Below the pieces are notes generated by a model, which did not search any database, was not told the DNA's origin, and saw nothing but the letters and a program-made list of their open reading frames with translations. A program made the position numbers and the translations under genes. Shown piece by piece: positions 10,091 to 19,755 of a stretch of DNA of 64,000 bases (position 1 is its first letter; each line of letters starts with the position of its first letter). Source of the DNA: Patagioenas fasciata (lineage: Eukaryota; Chordata; Aves; Columbiformes; Columbidae); NCBI RefSeq assembly GCF_037038585.1, contig NC_092559.1, forward strand, positions 10,216,488 through 10,280,487, in the 5' to 3' direction.

Positions 10091-10740
10091 CTAGTTTAAA
10101 GCTCTCCAAATGAGCCCTGCTAATTCCTGTCCCAGTATCCTTTTGCCCCTGTGAGATAAACCTTTCCCACGTATCACTGTCTGGACTGGTGTCTTATAAA
10201 ACCAGCTATTATCAAACAATCCGAAGTCCTCTCTGTAGCACCAGTCTTGTAGCGAATAATTTATGGACTGAATTCTTCTATTCCATCCCACATAGTCACC
10301 CAAAAATGGAAGGAGGGAAGAGAAAATCACTTGTGCCCCAGACTCTTTCACCAACCCTCCCAAGACCTTGAAATCTTTCTTCATTCCCCTCAGACTACGG
10401 GATGCAGCTTCCTCCCCACCTGTCTGGAAGATCAGCAGTGGCTAGTAGTCTATTGGGTGCACCAGGTAGGGAAGTGTCTTGGTGATATCCCTGATACGGG
10501 CTCCTGGTAGACTACAAACTTCCCTATGATGAGGGTCAACTCTGTATGTTGGGCCCTCTGTTCCTCCCAGAAGGAAATCGCCTACTGCAATTACCCTTCT
10601 TTCTTTCTTATCAGAGGCAGTCTTGAGGCGTGGAGTCAACTACCTCTTCCTATGTGACCTCGTAGGTGGGCCTTGCACCACATCCTCACCTACCTCTTCT
10701 TCAAGATCCAGGGCCTCGAACTTATTACGGAGGAGCATCT
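10091..10740 (-). pseudogene. CR1 ORF1, esterase-like region
   Basis: Two frames (10639-10442 and 10384-10091) form the SGNH/GDSL-like esterase part of CR1 ORF1. The motif A-V-G-D-F-L-L-G-G-T-E occupies the G-D-S block, with the nucleophile Ser replaced by Phe. Downstream are C-S-L-P-G-A-R-I-R-D-I and L-L-P-F-L-G. The frame is broken at ~10385-10441. Upstream, ~10620-10740 still reads as the acidic linker of ORF1. Enzyme activity would be lost here. Confidence 0.7.
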
Positions 10741-10985
10741 GGAGAAGCAAAGCAGTTAGGGAGGGGGGTTGCCCGTGGCACCAAACTGGAACTTGCTTCT
10801 AACCCTCATCATCTTTTTGGTCCCCTACCTCTACCCAACAGTGATAGGGCAGGGGCTGTCTTGGGTCTCCCCCCTCTGCCCGACAGGGTAGGACATCCAT
10901 CACTTTTTGGGGGTGTCGAGGACGGTTTAGATTGTTTAGAATGCCAGCCCAGGGGTGTGCACTCAATATGGGACAAACCACTCTG

Positions 10986-12085
10986 GGGACTTTATCTCCT
11001 TTTAGAGTACGAAGAATTTCTGATTGACCAGGCCCGGCTCAATTGGTTGATCCCCTAGTGTTGACCAACCAAGTAGCTTTTGCTTAATGTGAATCCCAGT
11101 TTTTAAAGGTTCCACCACCAAGTGCCTTTAATGTAGTTTTTAACAAACCACTGTACCTTTCAATTTTGCCAGAGGTTGGTGCATGATATGGAATAGGATA
11201 TACCCACTCAATACCATGTTCTTTGGCCCAATTGTCTATAATACTGTTTTTGAAATGAGTACCATTGTCTGATTCAATTCTTTCTGGCGTACCGTGTCAC
11301 CAAAGGACTTGCTTCTCAAGGCCCAAGATAGTATTTCGGGCTGTAGCATGAGGTACGGCATATGTTTCCAACCATCCAGTGGTTGCTTCCACCATTGTAA
11401 GTACATAGTGCTTACCTTGACGTGTTTGTGGAACGCGGCGATTAGGAACAACGCATACCAGGACGCAGACAGAAATTCATGCAGAGGCAAAGATCTTGTT
11501 CAGGAAGGAGTGCAGAGCCTGGCCAGGCAGAGAGCTGACCTAGGCCTAGGCTTAGGCTACCTTCTTTATTCACCATTGACCATAGGATTTACAGGTACAG
11601 GTCTGGACTAAGATGCTAAGATGTTTACAAAAAGGTGTTTTTCCACTAATTGTTATTAAGAACACACTAAATTCATGTGATATTTGTCTCACTTGTTTTT
11701 CCACTCATTCACAGACCAGGCCCAAGGACATTCACACATCCCATGCACTTGGGGGCGGTTATCTGGCCCGAGATACCATTCTCACGAGTTTGGGCTATAA
11801 CTTTTTACAGTTACGAGAAATGTACTTCAAAGTAATCTGTCCAAGGCCCTTTACATATTATTATGTTAGTATTATGTCTTCGACCATCCGGATGGTCATG
11901 TTAGTATTGATCTTTCTTTATCATCCAGATGGCTGGAACTGCACATCTTGCTTTCCCACATTTTACTTCCCAACAGTGGAAGTGTAATATAATCAATCTG
12001 CCAAGCTTCTCCATACTTATACTTTAACCATCACCCCCCATACCATACAGGCTTTAACCGTTTCACTTGTTTGATTTCAGTGCAA
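10986..12085 (-). pseudogene. ERVL integrase remnant, unit 2
   Basis: The minus strand matches unit 1 integrase (20211-19660) almost base for base outside the inserted LTR. The remnant starts after the zinc-binding region and includes the core surroundings (E-S-D-N-G-T-H-F on the flanking frame). The stop separating the core from the C-terminal domain (TAA near 11091) is shared with unit 1 (19756), so it predates the duplication. It is not functional. Confidence 0.8.
11434..11975 (-). repeat. Solo LTR inside ERVL integrase
   Basis: The 542-bp insertion has a perfect 6-bp duplication GTGGAA (11428-11433 and 11976-11981). The uninterrupted unit 1 copy (~20102) has a single GTGGAA, proving insertion. 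On the minus strand it starts TGTTGGGAAG and ends CGCCGCG, so the terminal CA has mutated. It contains AATAAAG near 11567 and the palindrome GACCATCCGGATGGTC at 11882-11897. It is homologous to 7796-8324. Confidence 0.9.
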
Positions 12086-12143
12086 GTACAGTCCAATAAA
12101 CTCTGTTATCCCTTTCCTCCACCTGGTTGGAGGCAGGGCACCT

Positions 12144-13990
12144 CTAATTCCTGTTTTGCACAGTCTCTGGGTGTGAATTAGAGGTTCCTTCAAGAGCATC
12201 AGAATGTCTTCTGCCCCTTTTGTAAACTGGAGCAGCCACCTTCTTAGGAGTTTTTCCTTTTATCTCACGTACTCGTTCTTGAAGTTCTGAGGTAGGTCTT
12301 CCGTGCCACTTATTCGTGTTTTCTCCCTGCTCATGTAGGAAGAACCACAGTGAACCTCTTTTTGTGGGCTGTCTCTGCCCTCTCTCTCGAGATTGGAAAC
12401 GTCTTTTCCTAATAGCTGAAACATAGGTTTGTGCAGGTCGTGAATGGTACGTGTCTTCTCTGAGTTCTTTGATTTCTTGCAACAACTTTTCAAACCGGTC
12501 ATCAGATTTTTCACACAGTTTCTCCACAGCAGAGACACAAGCCCACAGAGAACCAGCAAGGCTGTCCTCAAAGTTCCGGAGCTGGTCAATCACTTCAGTA
12601 ATATCTTGTACACCTCTAGCTGACCAGACCATTCCTGCCAATGACTTAGCATATGCAGGTGGTGCACTTTGTACAAATCTGCGCCACAGAGGTCGTGTAC
12701 AATTGATTCTGTCTGGGTCTGTCCCCTCTTGGTTGTCTGGTCCAAAATAGATGATCTCTCGCACTGCTAATTCTCTCAGGAACTGGATACCTCTCTCCAT
12801 AGTATTCCATTTCCCTAACTTGGATATACAATCTTCCTTGTAGGGAAATCTTACTTTCATAGCTGCCAAGAGTCGGGTCCAGAGAGTAGTGGCATTAGAG
12901 TCTCTTGAAATTGCCCTATCAGTGGTGGAATCTTTTGACAGAGATCCCAGTGCCTGATTTCACCACCTTCTAATTCAATTGTTTCTGCCCCATTGTCCCA
13001 GCATCGCAGCAGCCAGGTTAAAATATTCTCACCTTCACGACGACTAAAGTCTTTTCGCAGATCTCTCAGCTCACCTGGAGAAAAGGACCGAGTGGTGGTC
13101 ACTTCATCTCCTCCCTGTCCTGATGGTGCCCCTTGGGTTGATGTTGGCCCTGTGCCATCACCTGCTGCACGAGTAGTCTTTCTAGTGACTTTCTTAAAAC
13201 CGGCAACTGATGCTGATATGGGTTCACCATCATTCGATTCATTTCCAGAGTCTGAATGTCTGTCACAGTGATTGCTGTGGTTACAGCAGCAACAGTGAGC
13301 AGTGTGTGAAGAAGGGGGGGCTGCCTTGTTAGCCTTTGAGGCTGGAGAGGTAATGTTATCTGCAGCAACCTTGGCAGAGGAGCTCTGTGTAGAAGCTGTA
13401 GCTTCAGCCTGTGAAGCTGCGATTGGGGGGGCAGTGGCTGCAGCAGCAGCTTTCACTGTTTTGCCTTTACTCGAGTGGCTCGGAGTGCTTTTTGCTAAAG
13501 CTTCCGAAGACGCATCGCAAATCCCAGGACTAAAAAGAGATGCAAACCTCCTATTGAACCTCATTTCTTTTAACAGAAGCACAAACTGACACACATTCAG
13601 CAAACCAGATAGCACCATCACAGTTCTATCAAAGCTCCAAGGATATTCAAAGTTGTGTAAAACATTTGCAAACTGTCTCAGTGAAAAGACAAAAGTATGG
13701 TTAGTCACCCTTTCTAAAGATTCGCTTGACCAGTTAGCAAACACATAGCCGTACTGCTGTTTAATCTCTCCCAGAGGCTTTTCAAGGTACAGCAGAAGCG
13801 AGTAGAAATTCATTAGCGACTGCAGTGTAATGAAATAAACCAGTGCCAAAACACACAATATCATCATGACCGCTGTCCAGTTTCTTGTTGTTATATAATG
13901 AATACTTCGATTCAGAAAGAAACACCAACACAGATAAGGAATCAGTGAGCACAATGTAGAAAATAACTGATACAACTTATGCCATAACAT
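12144..13990 (-). pseudogene. ERVL gag, unit 2 (frameshifted)
   Basis: The protein starts with hydrophobic segments near residues 8-25, 38-68 and 122-138, then an Ala/Pro/Ser-rich linker, a Cys/His cluster (H-C-C-C-C-N-H-S-N-H-C), and a capsid-like domain with R-E-G-E-N-I-L-T-W-L-L-R-C-W-D-N-G-A, a stretch characteristic of ERVL Gag. A one-base deletion near 12955 (compare 23465) moves the end of capsid into another frame (12869-12144). The C-terminal region is Arg-rich with no zinc knuckle. Gag forms the particle core. The ending TAG at 12144-12146 is followed in frame by pol sequence, as in unit 1. Confidence 0.8.
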
Positions 13991-14156
13991 CTTTAAATCA
14001 ATGTAATTCGCTTTGCCTTAATACCACTAAATAATATCCGAAGCAAACAGACGCGCGAGTATCACAACTCTATGAGTTGGCATCGTGCCAAGAAAATTGA
14101 AAGGTACATCAGAGCAGTAGAAAAGCTAAAAATCTCCAAATTTACCCTTTTCTCTT

Positions 14157-14174
14157 GCCCCACGTTGGGCGCCA
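14157..14174 (-). promoter_or_regulatory. Primer-binding site, tRNA-Lys1,2 type (ERVL unit 2)
   Basis: The minus strand reads TGGCGCCCAACGTGGGGC six bases after the LTR end. This is the known Lys1,2 primer site used by several retroviruses, including spumaviruses. An identical site lies at 24656-24673. Confidence 0.85.
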
Positions 14175-14180
14175 ATTATC

Positions 14181-14842
14181 TGTCAAGGGTTAAGATTGTG
14201 GGGTGACAACAAAAACCCTGGCAGGTGTATTGTTAACCTCCTCTCCTCCCCACGTCCCCCTTTTGCCCCTCCCTCTCCTCCCTTCCCACTCAGGACAGGC
14301 GATCGGGAGGGAAAGAAGGACAGAGAGAAGAGAGTTGGAAAAGTTAAAGATGTTTTACTAATGCTACTAATAAGAATAGAGAAAATAATACAAAATATAC
14401 AAAACCAATCTTGTAAGTCTCAGCAACTGCAGAGCCAGCACCCAAAGTCCTGGATTAGACTCTGTAGCCAACCGGAGCTGGATTCAGTCTGTCACTAGGT
14501 CTCAGTTCGCAGGGACGACCAGCAAGGTCCTCTCCTAATGTCAGCCATGAGGAAAAAGGGAAAAGGGGGAAAAAGGGATGAGATCCTCGTGATCTCCCAC
14601 TTTTATATGAAGTATTCACGTGAATGGAATGTTATACACCATTGGTCAGTCTCTCGGTCATCAGTTTTCTCGTTGCCCCTCTCGCGAGATGTCCATCCGT
14701 GCTTATCAATAAGTTTGCATTCCATTGCTAGGTTTAACCAAAACATGTGTTGGGTTCTCCAGGAAAATGCAGCTAACATGAAGGCTTTAGCTGACAGGTA
14801 AATTCACTAAAAGAGAAACTTGTTTTTAACAAAACCAGGACA
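14181..14842 (-). repeat. ERVL LTR shared by the tandem units
   Basis: This 662-bp LTR starts TGTCCTGGTTTTG and ends AACCCTTGACA on the minus strand. It is the 3' LTR of unit 1 (a purine tract at 14843-14856 precedes it) and the 5' LTR of unit 2 (a primer site follows). A TATA-like CATATAAAAG lies near 14605. It has the same length as 24680-25341 and differs from it by a few percent. Confidence 0.9.
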
Positions 14843-14982
14843 TTCCACCCCTTATAATATGACATTCACTGAATACTTAAACCTTATTAATACAATCTAT
14901 CAATACAATCTAATTAATCACTACTACTATATATATATATATACACATATGTACATATATACACAGGAGTAATTAATCAGAG
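14843..14982 (-). other. ERVL unit 1 3' region with purine tract and TA repeat
   Basis: The minus strand reads TAAGGGGTGGAA immediately before the LTR, a polypurine tract. A (TA)n run occupies ~14928-14945. The segment ends at the ERVK insertion point (TCAGAG, 14977-14982) and continues beyond it at 19235. No env is visible. Confidence 0.6.
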
Positions 14983-15310
14983 TGTTGCTTTATCCATGCG
15001 AGCCACGGAACCTGACACACCAATATGATGTTCACAGAGTTCGCTTTATTGTCGGACCGGGCTAGCTTTATAGCAAAGCTGCCCTGTCCACGCGCCTTAC
15101 AACAACGTGATTGGTTGTAACTCGTGTTATACAATAACATGATAGGCTGCATGTACTGTCCACGCGCTCTGCACGCATGTGTCCGGCGATTGCTCACTCA
15201 TTGTTACCTTCTAATGGTGCTCCTTTAGTCTCTTTTGTCTCTGGCTTCACCTCTCAGCCAGGCTGGCGACAACCCCATCCCCCTGGGGCGGGGGGGGCTC
15301 TGCCACTACA
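14983..15310 (-). repeat. 3' LTR of the young ERVK
   Basis: It starts TGTAGTGGCA and ends GCAACA on the minus strand. The polypurine tract AAAAGAGGGGGAGA lies at 15311-15324. By eye it is identical to 18907-19234. Confidence 0.9.
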
Positions 15311-15667
15311 TCTCCCCCTCTTTTATTTTATATTAACAATACGCCGTATCATGCTTTAAATACAGTGTGAAATACAGGGTAAGAACATTAAGGCTAATAC
15401 AATTACAATTAACAAGAACAAACCTGTTTTCAATATTCCTTTTAACCAAACAAGGCATTCACCCCAAAAAACCCAATATCTTCTGTTATTTTCTTGTTCT
15501 GCAAATCTTCTATCTTTTTAACTTTTAAGTTCAAACAACACATACAATCAAACTCTTCATAACTGTGAACATGTCCAATAACAAAACATTAATTGCTGCT
15601 CTGTTTTACAAAGTGGTATTCTCAACATTGGCTACATTCGTTGCTTAAAGCGATAACATGTCTGAGG
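15311..15667 (-). other. ERVK 3' untranslated region with polypurine tract
   Basis: About 350 bp separates the pol stop from the LTR. It is AT-rich and holds the polypurine tract next to the LTR. There is no env and no Cys-rich ORF like that of element A. Confidence 0.6.
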
Positions 15668-16780
15668 TTAAGGGTTGTCATCACTGCAATCGGTTTCTTC
15701 TCTGTTAGCTAGCCAAGGTCTCACCCACTTTGCTGGGATCCATGAATTTTTGTGGTTACCTGTAGAAACACAAGCATATCCCCTTCCCCAGGTTATTAGT
15801 GACATAGGACCTTCCCATTGTTGTGTTGTCGGATTAAACACACTAACCTTAGGCACATTTTCGGAAAAATCTTTGACATTTTTGATATGGTGCATAACAA
15901 TTGGTTCCATTTCAGTTTCACTTTTAGGATTAAGCCAGTTCAGCACATACAATGCCTTCATCAATACCTCTTCTGGGCTCACACCAATTCCCCCTTGTTT
16001 TTTCAAAACAGACAAAAGATTTTTTAATGCACGGTGTGCACGCTCAATAATTGCTTGGCCAGTAGAATTATAAGGGATTCCAAACAGGTGCTGTACCTTC
16101 CACTGGGTGAGGAAGGCTGCAAGTCTGTCAGAGTGGTATGCAGGACCATTATCTGTTTTGATTTGTGTAGGGACACCCATGACAGCAAAAGCTTGTAGTA
16201 AATGACGTTTTACTGCCTTTGCATTTGCTGAGGTCAAGGCTGTAGCCCACAGCAGTCCTGAACAGGTATCTATGGAGACATGAATGTACTTTTGTCTGCC
16301 AAATGGTGCAAATTCAGTAATATCAGTTTGCCATAACTGACCTGGCTGCAAGCCCCGAGGATTTACTCCCTTTTGTTGGAGAGGGACTATGCGGGCACAA
16401 TCAGGACAAGCTGCAATAATGGCTCGAGCTTGTTCCTTTGTAATTGTAAACTGCTTTCGGAGTGCTGCTGAGGATTGATGAAAGAATTCGTGAGCTTGTC
16501 TGGCTTGTTCAAAAGGGGATATATCTGCTACTGCCACAAGTTTGTCTATGGTGCTGTTTCCTTCTACTAGACCACCTGGTATGTTAGTATGGCTTTTTAT
16601 ATGCATGATAAATACTGGTGCTGTCCTATAATCTAATACGTTCCACAAATCTAACAATGCTTCAAACAACAAGGAATTGGAAACTCGCTGCAAAAGTGCT
16701 CTATGTATTCTTTGTACAATTCCCACAACATAAAGAGAATCTGTTACCAGATTAACTGGAGAGTTATGCCATTTTTGCAA
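15668..16780 (-). CDS. Pol remnant: RNase H end plus complete integrase
   Basis: The frame has 370 codons. Residues ~10-20 hold T-D-S-L-Y-V-V, with the last catalytic Asp of RNase H. The integrase follows: a His/Cys zinc-binding region (H-E-F-F-H ... C-P-D-C), a core with W-Q-T-D-I-T, K-T-D-N-G-P-A and A-I-I-E-R-A-H giving the D-D-E triad, and the C-terminal domain ending W-I-P-A-K-W-V-R-P-W. Integrase joins viral DNA to the host genome. The listed start is only the first Met; the frame begins inside a deletion that removed protease, reverse transcriptase and most of RNase H, six bases after the gag stop and in a different frame. Expression would need frameshifting from gag. All catalytic residues are kept. 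Confidence 0.85.
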   Translation of the reverse strand: MQKWHNSPVNLVTDSLYVVGIVQRIHRALLQRVSNSLLFEALLDLWNVLDYRTAPVFIMHIKSHTNIPGGLVEGNSTIDKLVAVADISPFEQARQAHEFFHQSSAALRKQFTITKEQARAIIAACPDCARIVPLQQKGVNPRGLQPGQLWQTDITEFAPFGRQKYIHVSIDTCSGLLWATALTSANAKAVKRHLLQAFAVMGVPTQIKTDNGPAYHSDRLAAFLTQWKVQHLFGIPYNSTGQAIIERAHRALKNLLSVLKKQGGIGVSPEEVLMKALYVLNWLNPKSETEMEPIVMHHIKNVKDFSENVPKVSVFNPTTQQWEGPMSLITWGRGYACVSTGNHKNSWIPAKWVRPWLANREETDCSDDNP

Positions 16781-16785
16781 TGCTG

Positions 16786-18771
16786 CTAAGCATATTGAGG
16801 GCAGTTTCTTTTAAGATGTCCTGTCTGTCCGCAAGTAAAACATGCTAGGCCACAAGAAGGGCTTCGGCCTTTCATTGCAGGCTTAAGTGCTGCAGCCAAG
16901 GCTGCAGCGTGGGCTTGAGCATGTATTTTTGCTTTTTCTACCTCCTGTTGCATAATCGGTACCTGTGTGCGAGCTTCCACCATCTCTGCTAAAGAAGCAG
17001 TTTTTCCCAAACCGGCTAATATCTGTTGGCATTGGGTGTTTGCATTCATCATAGCCAAATCTTTCCCCACAGCAGCTTTTGCCTCTGGAGTCAAGTTAGG
17101 AGAGGCATCTATCACTTCTTTTAAACGATCCACAAATGTCATATATGGTTCCCCAGGATCCCACTCTATTGTAGAATAGGGTGGCACAGGGTTACCTCTA
17201 TTTGGCAATTCTTTCACTGCCGCCAAGGCAAGCCCTTGCGTTTGCTGCAAAATCCTTGGATGAAGTGCTGCCTGAGTAGCACCATCCGCATATTGCCCAC
17301 GACCCAGTAACTGGTCCATGCTAGCTAACCGCAACGGATCATCAGCTGGTAAACGAACATTTTCTAATACTGCCAATTCCACTTTCCCCTGCCACTTGTC
17401 CAAGAACAGCAAATACCCCGTTGGAGGAAGCAATAACTCCATCAACGCCCTAATATCTGTTTGAGTTAGTACTTGCTCCTTGAAAAATGAATTGATTAGC
17501 TGCATCACATGCTTATTATCCGTACCATATTGCATAACTGCACTTTGCAATTGCTTAACCGTTTTCCAATCAAAAGGCGACCACTGCCTTTGTCCTCTAT
17601 TATCTATGTGCACTGGCACTGCTGTAATACTACCAGGTAACATGATCCCTTCAATAGTTGCATCTCTGATTACTCCTTGCCAACGTTGCCCTGCATTATA
17701 AGAATGATCTCGAGGAATATCTCTACCCTGATGCACAGGGGCAGCACCCAAATTATCATTATTATCACTGCTATACAATTCCCTTGTGTTTCCCTGTGGA
17801 TCAGTAAGTCGGCGCATATTTGCAAACCGATCTGCTAACCCAGTCTCCAGCCCTTTTCCATATCGCGCTCTCAAATATTCATCTGCTTCTCTTACAGACC
17901 ACATCCCATCTTCAACACATTGTCTAGCCCATTTTTGTATTCGCTCCCTTTTGATACGGAGCTCCTCCGGAGTGAGGTCTAATTCCACCCCCTCCCTTTC
18001 CTGTTTTCCCCGTTTTTCACATTCCCTGCCAATTGCCTCCAGCCCGTCCTTAATTGCATCTGACGCCTTTTTATATGCTATTAACCGCGAAGTTTTACTG
18101 TTACCGCCATCTAGTCGTTTCATAGCTTCTAGAACTTCTTGTATCTGGCTCTCCTGCCGTCTCAGTAAGTCCTTCAGGCTCTGCACGTGGCTCTCCTCCT
18201 GGAACTCAGGGCGATTCTGCGGTGCTCCGTCCTGGTGTTCCATCGGGTCCTCCGGCAAAGGCACGTCGGCTGGATTAACTTGTCCTGGCTTGTTGAAACT
18301 TGCCGGTTGCTGCCATTCGTTGTCGGAGCCAGGCAATGGCTCAACGGGCGCAGAGGGTATAATTTGCTCTCCGCCCCAGAACTCCAGATCTGATACGGGA
18401 CATACCAGCGGTGTTGATTCTTCGGAGTTCTCGGAGGGTGGGCAGCTCGCGGCGGGCGGCTCCGAGGGGACGGCACACAGCTCCGGCTCCTCTGAGACTT
18501 CCTGCATTAGCTGCCTGACCTCCCGCCAGGGTCCGGCGAGATCGCAAGCCTCGCGGCTCCCCCTTGTAACCGCTTCCCATAGTTCGGTCCCTATGTCCTC
18601 CCATGTACTGGGAGAAAAAAATTCGTCCGTCGAACGAACACAGCCCTTACGCTGGGCGAATAGTAAAAGGCGCTCCACCGCGTCTTTTTCCAAAATTCTT
18701 CCTGTTCTTGCAGCCAGCTGCAGAATACTTCTCACTATTATTTTTTCTTCCACGGATGCCGTGTTTCCCAT
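16786..18771 (-). CDS. gag: Intact ERVK Gag polyprotein
   Basis: The 661-codon frame starts MGNTAS, with Gly2 suitable for myristoylation, just after the leader. Residues ~1-95 are matrix. A PSAP late-domain-like motif lies at 139-142. A linker with a predicted coiled coil follows, then capsid with F-D-W-K-T-V-K-Q-L, and the major homology region around W-D-P-G-E-P-Y-M-T-F-V-D-R-L. One zinc knuckle (C-F-T-C-G-Q-T-G-H-L-K-R-N-C) lies near the end. A second knuckle, usual in this group, is missing because the deletion starts here. Gag alone can assemble particles in related viruses. The frame has no stop or shift, consistent with the young LTRs. Confidence 0.92.
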   Translation of the reverse strand: MGNTASVEEKIIVRSILQLAARTGRILEKDAVERLLLFAQRKGCVRSTDEFFSPSTWEDIGTELWEAVTRGSREACDLAGPWREVRQLMQEVSEEPELCAVPSEPPAASCPPSENSEESTPLVCPVSDLEFWGGEQIIPSAPVEPLPGSDNEWQQPASFNKPGQVNPADVPLPEDPMEHQDGAPQNRPEFQEESHVQSLKDLLRRQESQIQEVLEAMKRLDGGNSKTSRLIAYKKASDAIKDGLEAIGRECEKRGKQEREGVELDLTPEELRIKRERIQKWARQCVEDGMWSVREADEYLRARYGKGLETGLADRFANMRRLTDPQGNTRELYSSDNNDNLGAAPVHQGRDIPRDHSYNAGQRWQGVIRDATIEGIMLPGSITAVPVHIDNRGQRQWSPFDWKTVKQLQSAVMQYGTDNKHVMQLINSFFKEQVLTQTDIRALMELLLPPTGYLLFLDKWQGKVELAVLENVRLPADDPLRLASMDQLLGRGQYADGATQAALHPRILQQTQGLALAAVKELPNRGNPVPPYSTIEWDPGEPYMTFVDRLKEVIDASPNLTPEAKAAVGKDLAMMNANTQCQQILAGLGKTASLAEMVEARTQVPIMQQEVEKAKIHAQAHAAALAAALKPAMKGRSPSCGLACFTCGQTGHLKRNCPQYA

Positions 18772-18885
18772 GCCACCTGCTTCTTCGTAGGCCTACTTTC
18801 CGCTATGATTGAGCGCTGGGCTGGTGTCGCCCCCAGGTGGCGTCCTCGCGTCTTCACTTCCGGCGATCTTGCTTCGATACGAAGT

Positions 18886-18903
18886 ATCACGTCGGGGTCA
18901 CCA
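18886..18903 (-). promoter_or_regulatory. Primer-binding site, tRNA-Trp (young ERVK)
   Basis: The minus strand reads TGGTGACCCCGACGTGAT three bases after the 5' LTR. It is identical to the site in element A. Confidence 0.9.
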
Positions 18904-18906
18904 AAG

Positions 18907-19234
18907 TGTTGCTTTATCCATGCGAGCCACGGAACCTGACACACCAATATGATGTTCACAGAGTTCGCTTTATTGTCGGACCGGGCTAGCTTTATAGCAA
19001 AGCTGCCCTGTCCACGCGCCTTACAACAACGTGATTGGTTGTAACTCGTGTTATACAATAACATGATAGGCTGCATGTACTGTCCACGCGCTCTGCACGC
19101 ATGTGTCCGGCGATTGCTCACTCATTGTTACCTTCTAATGGTGCTCCTTTAGTCTCTTTTGTCTCTGGCTTCACCTCTCAGCCAGGCTGGCGACAACCCC
19201 ATCCCCCTGGGGCGGGGGGGGCTCTGCCACTACA
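18907..19234 (-). repeat. 5' LTR of the young ERVK
   Basis: This is the upstream partner of 14983-15310, 328 bp with TG...CA ends. Confidence 0.9.
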
Positions 19235-19467
19235 TCAGTGGACCATCCTTTGAAAAATTCATTAAGTTCATTTTGTCACAACAGTCTCCCAGGGCAGGAA
19301 AAATGGTACAAGTGCATCTCATGACCACTGTTTGTGGGTTAAGGACACCAACTTCGAAGAAGGTGTCGGGCGCCACTTGAAGAAGCTAGCTCTAGTTTCA
19401 TCACCATTGTCTTGATCTGAAAGACACTTATTAAACATTGTTAGTGCGGCAATTCACATCATACAGT
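19235..19467 (-). other. ERVL unit 1 3' non-coding region
   Basis: This lies between the end of pol and the young ERVK insertion point. It has no gene-like frame or env signature. It continues after the ERVK at 14982. Confidence 0.5.
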
Positions 19468-19755
19468 TCAACATTGCATATTTTCACCTAAAATGATATC
19501 CCCTTGAGGTACACACTGAACTTCTCCATCCTTAAGCATCACCCACCAGGTGCTGCCAGGTCCCTGGGCAAAAACAATCCCACGAATAGGTTTGCCTTTG
19601 CCTGAGGCAGGAGTAACCCAGACTGCCTTTCCTAAGATATTTTTCATGTGTACTACAGGGACTTTATCTCCTTCTACAGTACGTAGAATTTCTGATTGGG
19701 CAGGCCCGGCTCGATTGGTTGATCCCCTAGTGTTGACCAACCAAGTGGCTTTTGC
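19468..19755 (-). pseudogene. ERVL integrase C-terminal domain
   Basis: The ~90-residue frame is in phase with integrase upstream and separated only by TAA at 19756-19758. It contains E-G-D-K-V-P-V-V and W-V-T-P-A-S-G-K-G-K, resembling the small beta-barrel tail of integrases. The same stop is present in unit 2 (near 11091), so the tail was lost, or expressed only by read-through, before the duplication. Confidence 0.6.

Larger units (their letters stand above)
6926..10985 (-). mobile_element. CR1 LINE, nearly full length, split by a solo LTR
   Basis: Read on the minus strand, the order is ORF1 esterase region (10740-10091), endonuclease (10017-9060), reverse transcriptase (8924-8325, then 7795-6984). 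It ends in a GAA/GAC-rich simple tract at 6953-7000 and lacks the typical CR1 3' terminal repeat. A solo LTR at 7796-8324 interrupts the reverse transcriptase. Several frameshifts and stops are present. At ~10985 CR1 abuts a truncated ERVL integrase. Confidence 0.85.
10986..14842 (-). mobile_element. ERVL unit 2: LTR-gag-deleted pol, 3' truncated
   Basis: This is the downstream member of a tandem pair on the minus strand. Order: LTR (14842-14181, shared with unit 1), primer site (14174-14157), gag (13990-12144), then a junction near 12083 joining the start of protease directly to the integrase zinc region. About 2.4 kb (protease, reverse transcriptase, RNase H) present in unit 1 at 20211-22605 is missing. 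Integrase sequence runs to 10986, where CR1 begins, and no 3' LTR remains. A solo LTR (11434-11975) sits inside integrase. Confidence 0.85.
14983..19234 (-). mobile_element. Young non-autonomous ERVK insertion
   Basis: This 4252-bp provirus has two 328-bp LTRs (19234-18907 and 15310-14983) that I could not distinguish base by base, a tRNA-Trp primer site, an intact gag, and a pol frame covering only the RNase H end and integrase. Protease, reverse transcriptase and env are missing. Flanks are TCAGTG (19235-19240) and TCAGAG (14977-14982), a 6-bp duplication with one mismatch. It landed in the 3' region of ERVL unit 1. Identical LTRs mean recent insertion; mobility required enzymes in trans. 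Confidence 0.9.

Noticed and set aside
13302..13589. Ala-rich plus-strand frames (also 23822-24088)
   Set aside because: Antisense to the low-complexity Ala/Pro linker of ERVL gag; present in both units only because the gag is duplicated.
17786..18790. 334-codon open frame on the plus strand
   Set aside because: It lies exactly antisense to the intact ERVK gag at 16786-18771. It has no domain signature and its openness is explained by the coding bias of gag.
14983..19234. Replication-competent provirus
   Set aside because: Identical LTRs and intact gag suggested it, but protease, reverse transcriptase and env are absent.
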